Source: Oenanthe sinensis
Lineage: Eukaryota > Streptophyta > Magnoliopsida > Apiales > Apiaceae
Direction of reading: 5' to 3'
NCBI GenBank assembly: GCA_028671895.1
Contig: CM053806.1
Span: forward strand, 16,379,001-16,443,000
Length of the DNA: 64,000 nucleotides
The translations under genes were made by a program, and so were the position numbers. The notes beneath the pieces were generated by a model. It was not told the origin of the DNA. It did not search any database and saw only the letters and a program-made list of their open reading frames with translations. Of this stretch, positions 45,024 through 55,242 are shown piece after piece (the stretch's first letter is position 1; every line of letters starts with the position of its first letter).

Positions 45024-47573
45024 ATGGCCGCCGCACACAGATTTAAGATACCTCCTTTTGATGCACAACACTATGACGAATGGACCGGAAGAATGAAAAC
45101 CTACCTTGAATCAATAAACAAGGTATACTTGAGAATATTGGAGAACGGTCCATACATACCCATGAAAATTGAGCCAGAGCGAATGGAAGGAGGGATACTA
45201 ATACCATCCCGGTCTGTTCCTAAAGAGGAAATGGATTTTTCAGACGCAGATAAAGAATTAGTTGGTATGGATGCGTCGTTACGCAACGTCATAATTGAAT
45301 CCCTAGACTCAGAGTACTACGTTCAGATAAAGGGATTAAAAACAGCTAAAGCCATGTGGGATAAACTGGCAGTAGTGATGGAGGGGACCGAGGAAGTTAG
45401 AGATAATCACAAGTGCATTCTGATATCTGAATATGAATCGTTCAGATGCGAGCGAGGAGAAAGTGTAGCGGATGTTTATAAACGTTACAGTAAATTGCTT
45501 ATCGAGCTGAGTATAAGAGATAAAGTCTATCCACTGGCAGACTCAAATATCAAGTTTCTTTTGAATTTGCCTAAACATCTGGAACACAGGATCACTGCCA
45601 TTCGAGAGTCAAGATATTTAAACAATACTTCTCTCGAAAAGCTGTATGGTGTTTTGAATACCTACGAGCTGGAGCAAGAACAAAATGACAAAAGAAGATC
45701 CTACAATAGTGGAGAATACAAAGCGGTAAGTGAATCTGGACTTGTAGCTGAAGAGTCTACTGCAAAGGCACTTGCAGCTGTCTCATTGAAAACTGCTAAT
45801 CCTGAAAGGGTGGTATTAGATATTGAAGATCCATCCGAAGAAAGTGAGGATGAATATTATACCCTTGAAGAGCTGGACAAATTAGAAGACAAGTCATATG
45901 CTTGTATTGCTCGAGAATTTGCTCATATCAGCTTCAGGAAGCCAAGAAAAGGTAAAGGACGATTTGGTAGTTCTTTCAGCCGAAGAAGCAGCAGCAGCAA
46001 CAGAGGTAGTAGTGTAAGTGGCCGGGGAAATTACAGCGGTCGAGGTAGTACATCTAGTAGTGGCTACAGACCTAACCTGGTAGACAAGAACAAGTTCAGA
46101 TGCTTTAATTGCAATGAATTGGGGCACTTTGCAACAGAGTGCAAGAAGCCCAAATACGTTCATCCCAAGGAATCCTATGCTGATCTGAAAAAGAAATATG
46201 ACGCCTTGGTTAGCAAGCAACAGAAGGGAAGCCGGGCTTATGTTGTGACTGAAGGGAAGGGTTGGGACGAGTCTGATGAAGATGAAGATCAGGAGCAATG
46301 TAACTTCGCTTTAATGGCAAGATCTTCAGAACAATCAGAGGTACTAATTCTAACCGTAAATGAAATGTCTATTTCTGAGTATCAAAATGAATTAGCTACC
46401 ATGACTAAAGACATGTACAATCTCCAACTAAATCTAATCGCTGTTAATGAGGAAAATGCTAAATTCTCCCTTAAGAATAGACTTCTCGAGGCCAAGGTAG
46501 AGGAATTAGAATCAGGAGAAAGTAAAGAAAGGCAGTTAATGAATCAGGTAGATGTTTTAGAACACAAGCTTAAGATTAGGGAAGACCTTAACGAAGAACT
46601 TAAGAATGAATTAGCTGAGCTTAAAATAACATGTCAATCTTTTAAAGAAGCCGCTAATAAAGTTTTCGTAGAAAGGGACATGTACATGAAACTGGCAGGC
46701 AAGAGTAAAAATGAAAAAGTAAACATAGGACTTGACTACACACATAAAAAGAAAAATAGGGCTGCCGAGCTGTTAGAACCAGTGTTAGTCAAAGAAGGTG
46801 TGCCTGAAGTTTTAGGGGATGTTAGAAAACCTATCTTTAAGCAGTTTGAGCCTAGGACCATAGATCCTGTTGCTGTTAAAATTGAACATGAGATTAAAAT
46901 GGAAAAAGAGTCGGAAGAACAAGTAGTAGAACCTACAACTTCTAAGAGAGCGAGTAAGATTGCTTATGCTAAGAGAGGTGTAGGAACCAAGGAAGCTAAG
47001 ACGGTGTCATATAAACAATGGGTAGCAGGGTCAGAACAAATGAAAACACCTGTTGAGGCAGTTAAAATTGAACCTGTATCTGTATCTACATCTACACGAG
47101 CTAGGAAGGCATGCTATTTTTGTAATCAAACTGATCATTTGTCTTACTATTGCCCGTCCTATGTAGAGGATGAAAAACCTGCTGTTTGTAATACTATGCC
47201 TGCAACTACTGCTTTGCCTAACGTGTATGCAAATCATGCCAAATGCAATAATCCTAATTGTATGCCATGTGCTGTAAACATCATGCATGCTTATTTTAAC
47301 TTGATGAATACTGCTGGTGCATCTGTTGAACATAAATTTAGTAGTAGTAAGAAAAAGCATGCTGGGTCAAAGACTAAGACTTCAAGTCCTCCTAAAGTTA
47401 GGAGTGACCCGTCTACTCCCAAACCTGACAAACCAGTCAAGGTTGACAAGGGAAAAGACAAAGTCAAGATGGATGCCCCTGATGGCAACCAGGCAAAGCC
47501 TTCTGTATATGATAAGAAAAAGAAAATTATTGATGTTGGGCCCAAACATCATTGGGTTCCGAAGAACGCCTAA
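45024..47573 (+). CDS. Element A Gag, long form (849 residues)
   Basis: Structural protein of the retrotransposon particle. ATG 45024 is shared with B and C homologues (MAAAHRFKIPPFDAQHY). Residues ~60-220 form the copia-type gag core (UBN2-like: AMWDKLAVVMEGTEEV, YSKLLIELS). A Ser/Gly/Arg-rich stretch is at ~305-350 and a zinc knuckle at C360, C363, H368, C373. From residue 440 on, the protein is encoded inside the proposed intron: a long coiled coil (~450-555), a basic region, and a second canonical knuckle C697, C700, H705, C710. It ends HHWVPKNA with a TAA at 47571-47573. The frame is fully open. Element B lacks everything from residue 440, precisely. The downstream protease is in a different frame, so Pol needs splicing or frameshifting. 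Confidence 0.85.
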   Translation: MAAAHRFKIPPFDAQHYDEWTGRMKTYLESINKVYLRILENGPYIPMKIEPERMEGGILIPSRSVPKEEMDFSDADKELVGMDASLRNVIIESLDSEYYVQIKGLKTAKAMWDKLAVVMEGTEEVRDNHKCILISEYESFRCERGESVADVYKRYSKLLIELSIRDKVYPLADSNIKFLLNLPKHLEHRITAIRESRYLNNTSLEKLYGVLNTYELEQEQNDKRRSYNSGEYKAVSESGLVAEESTAKALAAVSLKTANPERVVLDIEDPSEESEDEYYTLEELDKLEDKSYACIAREFAHISFRKPRKGKGRFGSSFSRRSSSSNRGSSVSGRGNYSGRGSTSSSGYRPNLVDKNKFRCFNCNELGHFATECKKPKYVHPKESYADLKKKYDALVSKQQKGSRAYVVTEGKGWDESDEDEDQEQCNFALMARSSEQSEVLILTVNEMSISEYQNELATMTKDMYNLQLNLIAVNEENAKFSLKNRLLEAKVEELESGESKERQLMNQVDVLEHKLKIREDLNEELKNELAELKITCQSFKEAANKVFVERDMYMKLAGKSKNEKVNIGLDYTHKKKNRAAELLEPVLVKEGVPEVLGDVRKPIFKQFEPRTIDPVAVKIEHEIKMEKESEEQVVEPTTSKRASKIAYAKRGVGTKEAKTVSYKQWVAGSEQMKTPVEAVKIEPVSVSTSTRARKACYFCNQTDHLSYYCPSYVEDEKPAVCNTMPATTALPNVYANHAKCNNPNCMPCAVNIMHAYFNLMNTAGASVEHKFSSSKKKHAGSKTKTSSPPKVRSDPSTPKPDKPVKVDKGKDKVKMDAPDGNQAKPSVYDKKKKIIDVGPKHHWVPKNA

Positions 47574-47590
47574 CCTTTCTGGATTTGCAG
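46341..47590 (+). other. Proposed intron at the gag-pol junction of element A
   Basis: Starts GTACTAATTC after CAGAG and ends TGGATTTGCAG before GGCAGTG. Removing it joins codon GAG (residue 439) to GGC in the protease frame. The homologous place in element B reads AAAG-GGCAGTG, i.e. the segment is missing to the base. CTAAC at 47570-47574, 17 bp before the acceptor, fits a branch point, and CTTTCT follows as pyrimidine tract. The TAA of the gag stop lies inside this CTAAC. Length 1250 bp. Alternative: a DNA deletion in B that happens to fall on GT-AG ends. Confidence 0.75.
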
Positions 47591-48013
47591 GGCAGTGAAC
47601 AGGAAAAAAGTAAAGTCATATGGGTGCTGGACAGTGGAGCATCGAGGCATATGACCGGCAATAAGTCCCTGCTAACAGATTTGGTGTTGAGAGCCGGCTC
47701 CGTGGTTACTTTTGGAGATAACAGCAAAGGTTACACCAGGGGATATGGCAAGATTGTTTGTGGAAATGTTATCATTGAGGACGTGTCTTTTGTGGAAGGA
47801 TTGCGACATAATCTTCTCAGCATTAGTCAATTCACCGACAAGGGTTTTGATGTCAACTTTGGGAAGCATGATTGTTCAATTCGAAGTAAAAAGGATGGGA
47901 GCCTTGCTCTTAAAGGAGTAAGGAAGTCAAATTTGTTCATAGCCGATATGAATTCTGCTGATCAGTCTGAAGTCACTTGTTTCTACAGCAAGGCTTCTGC
48001 TGATGAAAGTTGG
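47591..48013 (+). pseudogene. Element A protease and start of integrase (exon 2), cut by B
   Basis: An open frame begins before the acceptor (47552) and continues to 48013. Aspartic protease motif VLDSGASRHMTG just after the acceptor, then the GAG-pre-integrase linker, ending at DESW where element B is inserted. The reading frame resumes at 61552 on the far side of B after one copy of the target duplication gttgg. Confidence 0.85.
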
Positions 48014-49292
48014 TGTTAGGTCCAAAGTGTTGTAGAGGGGGGGGGGGGTGAATACAACTGTTTAAAAATAATGAGAGAATAAACAATATGCAGGTAATAA
48101 ATGATGACACAGAATTTCAAGAATATATCATTATATTCATTGATGGATTTGCTACAACATTCATAAAAGCATCATGATCAGTTGAACAATAAATACAGCA
48201 ATTAAAGCTAGATTCAACTGATCCTCTCTCTCACTTTTTGTTTTACAGTAAATGCTCTCTCTTAAAAATATCGTTGAATTACAGAGATGATGAAAGTCTA
48301 TTTTCTAATAAAAACAAAGTGCTGCTTTTATAATGTCATGTAGTCTTGATCTTGTCCTTTTTGTGTACGTGACCCAATCAGGACTTCGACAACAAAAAGC
48401 ACTTTCTCAACCACTCTGGATCAACCGTTCACAATAAGCCACTTGTCCCTTGAACATTAAATGTTACATTTCTACCCGCATCTCGATCTTCGCCTGGGCC
48501 CATCTCGATCTCGATCTTTGAAAATCTCGATCTCGATCTGGGAGAATCTCGATCTCGATCTATGAAGATCTCGATCTCGATCTGGGAGAATCTCGATCTC
48601 GATCTATGAAAATCTCGATCTCGATCTGGGAGAATCTCGATCTCGATCTACCGTGGATCGAGATTTGCCTTTGCAATATTTTACTTCAATTGTAAATCTC
48701 GATCCGCATCTCGATCTGCTGTGGATCGACATTTGCCTTAGCAAATATGCACACATCCAATGTTGACCTTCTTTAGTGACTAATTGAGGATTAACCTTTA
48801 AGAGCAAGTTTCCCTAGCTTCTTCAATTTCTTCTCCTCACTCAATTCAAATGAGATCTTTTATTACTGACATGAACTTGCCTCCAATGTCCTGACACTTG
48901 ATGTAATGGTCTGGTTCATAAGTGACTAGTCTTGTAGGGGTTCTTGCTTCTGAATGTCAGTTCTCATTTGTTGATTAACCTTTGCATTATCCAGATGTTG
49001 ATATACATCACATAGAATCACTTTGGTCTTTTTGATACTTCTTTGACATTAATTTGATTCTCCATTAGATAAGTTAGGGCATGAGCAATACTCAGATTGA
49101 ACTTCTTCTCACTTATGCATCCTTGATTAACCAAATTAGTTACTTGTAGTTACCAAGTATCATTACCATTTCTTCAGTTGATCGATTCCATGTGCTTCTT
49201 CAGTTTCTCTTGTTTTGCTGTTGTTTTTATCTTTTACTTAGTTGAGTTACATAATAATTAAGTGTTACAAGTTAGTACACCTATGCCTTTCA
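48014..49292 (-). repeat. 3' LTR of element B (1279 bp)
   Basis: TGTTAGGTCC...CCTTTCA on the plus strand. GATCTC array at about 48480-48725. It has the full-length form, including ~95 bp (about 48825-48920) absent from the 5' LTR. Confidence 0.92.
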
Positions 49293-49306
49293 ATCTCCCC
49301 CTATTT
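49293..49306 (-). other. Polypurine tract of element B
   Basis: Minus strand AAATAGGGGGAGAT adjacent to the 3' LTR, identical to that of element D. Confidence 0.85.
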
Positions 49307-49769
49307 GATTGTCTAACAATGACAACCAAATTCACAATGAGGATAACTCAACTAAACAGGGACTGAAAAAAAAGATAAAATAACATTCATAAGAGATCAT
49401 GTTAACTTACATAATGCTTGGCTTGATTAATTAACTTCATGTCTATTACTGATACTTCAAGTGCCAAAATTGGACACCTGTTGGCTCGATTAAATGGCTT
49501 CATGCTCTTCTAGAGATTTTCTCTAAGTACTTTAAGAGCACGGTCCACTCAATCTTCAATTATCCTTCTGAAGTCCTTTTAGCAGTATTACCACCGCCGA
49601 ACTTCGCGAAATAATTGACGCCTAATATAAACCAGTTTCAAGACACTTAGCTAACTAACTTCTACCTTACACTACACAAGAAAACAGATAATATATTTTT
49701 ACAATGCAGGAAAACAAGAAAACAAATTACAACGCAAAGAAACATTACAAGCATAATACATTAAAACTT
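49307..49769 (-). other. Spacer between extra ORF and PPT of element B
   Basis: AT-rich 3' untranslated sequence; no further PPT-like cluster or gene seen. Confidence 0.5.
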
Positions 49770-52700
49770 TTATTTCTTGCGCTCCTCTTCCTCAGGAGCT
49801 TTCTTCTTGGCTGCTTTTTCTTTCTTCATGAACTCAGGGTTGCAGACTTCATCCATTCTTTTCTTGAGAAGATTAAGTCCTTCTGCTTCCACATGATTTC
49901 TGATCTTGTAATTTCGAAACAACCTCAACCACCTTTCAACCATGCTGCGAGTTGTAAGCTTCGTGGGAATGTCTTCAAACTTCAGCTTCGTGACTTTGTC
50001 AGGGTACCCCTTTTCCCCTTTCTTCCTTATAACCAGCTGCTTAGGGTATCCAATGACAATAGCGGTGGTGCATTGCTGTAGCCTCTGAATATCAAGCTGT
50101 TGTCTTCTCTTACAGAAGTTATCAAACGTGACCCTTAGATAATCCTGATCAAACTCGTCAACATCATCCATCTCATCAATCAATTCCCTTATAATACATA
50201 GTGTTTCATGACTGTGTTCTACAAAGATGTCGTACTTGATTTCAATGATGGTTTCCACCTGATGCTTGTCTGTATAGATCAGTAGATCATTCTCATTCTC
50301 AGCTTTGCTTTTGACAAACTTGACATTTGCACCAGCCACTGCACCAGCTTCCTCCCTTATTTCCCCTTCTTCTGGAATGTCTATTCTTGGATCTCCGTAT
50401 CTTTGCACATGCTCTCTTATTGCCTCGTCTTGCTGCTCGAATGCATAGTCTTCAGGTTCCTTCTTAACCACTGGTAGTGTAGCTTCGGGCAACTTGTATC
50501 TAGCGTCTTGCCTTCTTATCAGCTTCTCCAAGTCCTTAGCCACCAGCTTCTTTTCCTTTGTTAGAAAACCCTTAGAGAGGACTAGCTTTGCAACTGCCTT
50601 CAGCACATTTCCGCTCGGAGTTAGTTTCGAGTCATGCAGATTCACGATCCTCAAGACCTTGTCATGAACATATCTGATCTGGTATGGATTTAGAATAATG
50701 TCAACCCCTCTGTCTTCAGCCATCTTCAACAATTTTTCCTTAAATAGCACTCCAGTCTTGACAGAGGTGTCTACCTTGTGAGCGAATTCTACCAGTTCAC
50801 TTGCACCCCTTTCTTGGAAGAAAGCTTCATCCACCATACACGGCCCGATTTTTGTTATGGGTGTCCAAGTGATCATCAGATTCCATGCCTTCTCCTTGAA
50901 TATGACTTGTACGGAGGTGCATCCCTGTCTTATGCAATTTAGATAATTCAGCAACCCAGGGTTTAGATTTTCTAGCTTATGAAGAAGAAAGCTCAATCTT
51001 TCTGAGTCATGAGCATAGGCTCTTGGTCCAGCTAAAGCTTCTCTAGCCTTGTCCCACTCGGGACCTTCCCTCCTTATGTCAGCCTGGACCTTAGGATCTT
51101 TGATCTTTTTCATTTCATACTCATGCTGAGTTTTCTGAGCCGCTCTCTTCTCCTTTGCCATTAGTTCTTTTTCAACTATCCCTTGTAGTACTTCTTCATT
51201 TACTCTTTCTCTGGCTTCCCTGAAAATCTCTCCTTGCATCTCCGCTTCATCAACTTCTTCTTCTGGCACATGCTCGTCAGCAACCGAGTGGTCTCCTGCA
51301 TCACCTGCAACTCCTGCGCCGGATCCGCCAGGATTTAGACCTCTTTCTTGTTCCCACTCTTTTGCCCGTTGCTCGAGTCTCGACCTCCTTGCCACTAAGG
51401 CTTCTACATCCATCTCATCCTCATCAGAATCTTCAATAAAGTCTCCCATAAATGCATCGACGAGAGGTGTTTCTTTCTCAGCTTCTTCTTCAACTACCAT
51501 CTTCTGCTTGCCTTTGTCCTTAAGAGCCGGTTGAGTCTCCTCCACCTTTTCACCAGATTTGTTTGAGGACTCGATCACCGGACCCTTACTAGTCAGCTTT
51601 TTCAGACCCTGATCCTCCTTCTCCTCCTTAGGTGTGTTATCCTCATCAGGAGCATCATCATCATTATTATCGTCACCACCACCACCGGTTGAAGGACCAG
51701 GTCCAGCCCTGTTACGTCCAAAGACAGCATCAAGTAGTTCATTCAGCTTCGTCCAAACCTGAGACATGCCATGGGTGACATCATCTACTGACCTCCCAAC
51801 CTCCACCTGTGCCAATCCAAGATTATTTATCTTGTCAATCATTTGATTTTGGACGGCAATGAGGTTCTCCATGAACTGAGCTCCAACCTCCAATCTTCCA
51901 GAGTGAGAAGATACAGCAGCAGTAACACCAGCAACTCCAGCCTCCACTTTCTTCACTAAATCCTGCAATTTGGGGGACGGTGTTTGGCTTGGGTTAAACT
52001 GTTTACTCTCACCGGGTTCTGTTTCACTCAAGATCCCTAAAAAGAAGGGATCTACTCTCCCTGTCTCTCCCTCGTGTTTAGAGCCTAACAGTACTAGAGC
52101 CTCATCCACCAATCGCTGGGGACTAGCGGTGAGTTGGTCGGCGATATCGGTCAGTGAGACTGAGCCTTTAAGCGCTGTGTCTACGATAGGAGATGGCGTT
52201 ATGACCATGTCATCCCCTTGTTCACTTAGAACCTTTTCTGGTTCGCTGGGCTGTTCTGGAGGCGTAGACCCACCAGTCACCAGATGTCGTTGCTCTGCGA
52301 GCAACTTGTTTTCTGATTTAGATGAGGAAGCGTCATCCGTACTGGATTCGACAGACTCTTCCTCATTAAAACTTCCTGAGATACTAGTATCAGAAGTGCT
52401 AGTCTCAGTTTGCCATTCCCCTTCCGAGAAATTGCTCAAAGAGCCCTGAGCGGACAACTCAGGGGAGGTAGGGCCAGATCCTATTGGCTGTTGAGCTGGA
52501 CCCCCTCCTTGACTCTCACTAACATGCCTAGGCGAGTGCGAATGTGTTGAAATGTTTTGGAGAGGAGAGCCACCAGCGTGAGGTGTGGTGGCTGTGAGAG
52601 GTGAACTAGCCTTAACAGGTTGTGCAGTTGCCACTGGGTTTGAATCCACCTTTTGCTTCTTTGGAGGTGGCAGAGCTGCTGAAGTGACTACTCGCTCAAC

Positions 52701-53891
52701 TCCTACACTCCCTCCACTCGAATCACTCGACTCAGATAAGCTTGCCTTCCTTTTATCACCAGTTTTAGGGCTGGCTGAACGTTTATGAACAGAAGGGCTT
52801 GTAGCCTGGGATAGAGCCTGGGGGTTTTCAGGCCCACGGCTGTAGAAAACAGGTTGAATTGATGATTGATCAAGATCAGCAAGAATAGGTACTTGACTCA
52901 GAAGATCGTCATCCTTGTCAGCTCCAGCTTCTGCAACATTTGCCTCGGCCATGTCAACATCCATACCTGCTTCTTCCAAATTTCTAGGCACTTGATCTCC
53001 ACCTTCAGCTTCGTTACCGCTACTCTCAGCTTCTACTGTAGTGAACTGAGAAGCATGCCTCCTAGCATACTCATCTTGCAGATCCTGGAAGTACGGAGTC
53101 AGGCGCAACTCAAAAAGTCTTGACTTTTGCTGGGTTTCCATGGTGGAGATACTCTTTAGAGTCATATCAAAACATGCCATCCTTTCAGAGCCTTGAAATA
53201 CTCTTCTGTGTTCCTCTGAAAGGACGTCATCCAGAACCATCTGAAGAAATCTTGGCATCCAGCATTTGACTGGACCATCTTCCGGATTCCTAGATGCATT
53301 TTTCTCCAATGCCCACCTCTCAAGCAACTGAATCAACAGATGTTTGCCCACATTCACTCTCCTGTTGTTTGCCACTCCATATAGTATTGCCCGGCAGCTG
53401 TTGTTCATTGGCCTGTAGTCTTTGTCCTTTGGGAACATGCAGCGCTGAATGGCCTGAACTACATAATCCCACTCAGCTGGTAGCATACCGGTGTTAACCT
53501 TTGTTACCTTGATAGGACCCGTGGGAGGGCGACAACCTATCTCCGTGAATAATTGCAACATATCCTCCATAGTGGGTTCCGGAGCATAATCTTCTGTAGG
53601 AAGCCCAAGAATCTCATTGAACTTCTGCAGACTGACTTCATATTTGGCACCACCAATAGTAAAGGATAGGCCTGTTGGATTTGCTTTTCCACCCTGAATC
53701 TCTAGTGTTGAGTAAGCAGCTTGAAGGGCTTCGACATTCAGGATGGGAGAGGCGGTTAACGCATGACTTATGATTGATGTGTTGTTGAGGGATTCAATCC
53801 AGAACTGATAGTGAATAAATCTACCAGTTGCTCGATCAGCAGAGAGATTAACAAAGTTGGTCTTGGGAATTGTGAAATTTGGGTTTGCCAT
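49770..53891 (-). CDS. Large extra ORF of element B, unknown function (1373 residues)
   Basis: A continuous frame between pol and the 3' LTR, the place where some Sireviruses carry an env-like ORF. The start is the first ATG at 53891 (MANPNFTIPK); the open frame runs 22 codons further up without an ATG. Residues 1-285 look globular, with FNEILGLPTEDY and NNSCRAILYGVANNRRVNVG, reminiscent of plant 'putative transposon protein' domains. 290-600 is Ser/Pro/Glu-rich and disordered with a nuclear-localisation-like PPPKKQKV (408-415). 640-720 is heptad-like, 730-900 acidic, 885-945 a coiled coil. 945-1350 is a second globular region, and the C-terminus is Lys/Glu-rich. No signal peptide and no membrane helix are visible, so I do not call it an envelope protein. 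Absence of any stop over 1373 codons, next to a damaged gag-pol, suggests recent selection. I do not recognise a function. Confidence 0.85.
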   Translation of the reverse strand: MANPNFTIPKTNFVNLSADRATGRFIHYQFWIESLNNTSIISHALTASPILNVEALQAAYSTLEIQGGKANPTGLSFTIGGAKYEVSLQKFNEILGLPTEDYAPEPTMEDMLQLFTEIGCRPPTGPIKVTKVNTGMLPAEWDYVVQAIQRCMFPKDKDYRPMNNSCRAILYGVANNRRVNVGKHLLIQLLERWALEKNASRNPEDGPVKCWMPRFLQMVLDDVLSEEHRRVFQGSERMACFDMTLKSISTMETQQKSRLFELRLTPYFQDLQDEYARRHASQFTTVEAESSGNEAEGGDQVPRNLEEAGMDVDMAEANVAEAGADKDDDLLSQVPILADLDQSSIQPVFYSRGPENPQALSQATSPSVHKRSASPKTGDKRKASLSESSDSSGGSVGVERVVTSAALPPPKKQKVDSNPVATAQPVKASSPLTATTPHAGGSPLQNISTHSHSPRHVSESQGGGPAQQPIGSGPTSPELSAQGSLSNFSEGEWQTETSTSDTSISGSFNEEESVESSTDDASSSKSENKLLAEQRHLVTGGSTPPEQPSEPEKVLSEQGDDMVITPSPIVDTALKGSVSLTDIADQLTASPQRLVDEALVLLGSKHEGETGRVDPFFLGILSETEPGESKQFNPSQTPSPKLQDLVKKVEAGVAGVTAAVSSHSGRLEVGAQFMENLIAVQNQMIDKINNLGLAQVEVGRSVDDVTHGMSQVWTKLNELLDAVFGRNRAGPGPSTGGGGDDNNDDDAPDEDNTPKEEKEDQGLKKLTSKGPVIESSNKSGEKVEETQPALKDKGKQKMVVEEEAEKETPLVDAFMGDFIEDSDEDEMDVEALVARRSRLEQRAKEWEQERGLNPGGSGAGVAGDAGDHSVADEHVPEEEVDEAEMQGEIFREARERVNEEVLQGIVEKELMAKEKRAAQKTQHEYEMKKIKDPKVQADIRREGPEWDKAREALAGPRAYAHDSERLSFLLHKLENLNPGLLNYLNCIRQGCTSVQVIFKEKAWNLMITWTPITKIGPCMVDEAFFQERGASELVEFAHKVDTSVKTGVLFKEKLLKMAEDRGVDIILNPYQIRYVHDKVLRIVNLHDSKLTPSGNVLKAVAKLVLSKGFLTKEKKLVAKDLEKLIRRQDARYKLPEATLPVVKKEPEDYAFEQQDEAIREHVQRYGDPRIDIPEEGEIREEAGAVAGANVKFVKSKAENENDLLIYTDKHQVETIIEIKYDIFVEHSHETLCIIRELIDEMDDVDEFDQDYLRVTFDNFCKRRQQLDIQRLQQCTTAIVIGYPKQLVIRKKGEKGYPDKVTKLKFEDIPTKLTTRSMVERWLRLFRNYKIRNHVEAEGLNLLKKRMDEVCNPEFMKKEKAAKKKAPEEEERKK

Positions 53892-55242
53892 TTTAAATTT
53901 GTGTTTGAGAAAAGAAATGTTCTGAAATGGTTTTGCAATGGAATTTTTAGAGAACAAGTTCTTAATTTAAACAAAATAAAACATACACGAACCCCACTAA
54001 TTACCCCACGTAATTAGTGACACAAATTAAAACAAATTAACTGCCCACTAATGACCACTTAACTCCCCACTAATGATTGACGGTTGAGTTTTCGAAAATT
54101 AAAGTGAACAGCCGTTACAAAATAAATTATTTTTCCAGAAAACCACAAACACGGCGGTAAAGTTGCACTTTAAGGATTAAACCGTAGTACTCACAACTAT
54201 TTCGCTCAAGAACACAATAAGAAAGCACGAAACAAAAACCAAACTCACTCGAATGAAAAGAAAAACTAAAGAACTATTTGCAAGAACAGTAATGACGTGA
54301 AAAACAACACAAGAAGTTCAACAGTTTTAAACAAAATTTTAGCAGAGTTTCGTTTTAGTTATTGATGCTTTTAAGTAACAGTTAGTGATTTTTGTTTAAG
54401 AAAATCACAAGAAAACTTGATGTAATGGCAGGAAAAAGAACTCTGGTAATGTATGTATACGCGTGTGTATATGAAGAGCTTAAGCTTTGGAAAGAGAGAA
54501 AGAAAGTTAATGTAAATAATGAACAACCTTTTTAATGCTATAATATATACTTGCACGCCAAAAAAAATAACTGACAAGACAAGTCACATCTCGATCTCGA
54601 GATCCGCATCTCGATCCTCATTTAGATGTCGATCTCGATGTCGATCTCGATCCGCATCTCGATCTACATCTCGATGTCGATCTCGATGTCGATCTCGATC
54701 CGCATCTCGATCTACATCTCGATGTCGATCTCGATGTCGATCTCGATGTCGATCTCGATCCACATCTCGATCTACATCTCGATGTCGATATCGATGTGGA
54801 TAGATCGAGATGTACCTTGACAGTTTTAAGCAGTTTTCACAAGTCGTTCTCGATCTCGATCTCGCTCCAGAACCAGATCGAGATTTGCCTTAGAAAATTT
54901 TAATGAAATTATGTGAATTAAACATTTATATGTAAAATTCACAAGATTTCACCACAAATTTTCACACCATTTAAGAAACTTACAATGTTGAAACGACAGG
55001 GAATTTAGCAAATAAATCATGCATTATAAAATGAAGTATAGCATTAAATCCTATCACATCATGAGACATTAATCATTTAGATACACAGATCAGCACAAGA
55101 TTAATTTCCTGAAACTTTCTAACTTCCCTTTATGAGATGTAATACATACATTTATGAAGTTAAGTACACATTATTAATTATGAATATTCATGAATAACAA
55201 TAATATGTACACAAACTTAATTATAACAGATAGGTAGCAAAA
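53892..55242 (-). other. Spacer between pol and extra ORF of element B
   Basis: Non-coding, AT-rich with a GATCTC-type array. It may hold a promoter or splice acceptor for the downstream ORF. A cluster of A-rich and TATA-like sequence (about 54420-54560) is present but not decisive. Confidence 0.5.
54585..54890. repeat. GATCTC/GATGTC hexamer array
   Basis: Around 40 hexamers of atctcg/atgtcg in a ~200-bp core (54600-54815), then a looser tail to 54890. The same hexamer array type appears in LTRs of A and B, here outside an LTR. The Ser/Arg frames 54519-54803 and 54626-54820 are by-products. Confidence 0.9.

Noticed and set aside
47540..47600. Programmed minus-one frameshift joining gag and protease in A
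   Set aside because: The protease frame does overlap the end of gag, but no slippery heptamer is evident, and the exact absence of the GT-AG segment in B is explained better by splicing.
51970..52449. Plus-strand 159-codon frame opposite the large ORF of element B
   Set aside because: Shadow of the Ser/Pro-rich region on the other strand; no motif or start context.
49770..53891. Envelope protein call for the large extra ORF of B
   Set aside because: Position fits, but I see no signal peptide, membrane anchor or cleavage motif; the NLS-like and disordered features point away from a surface glycoprotein.
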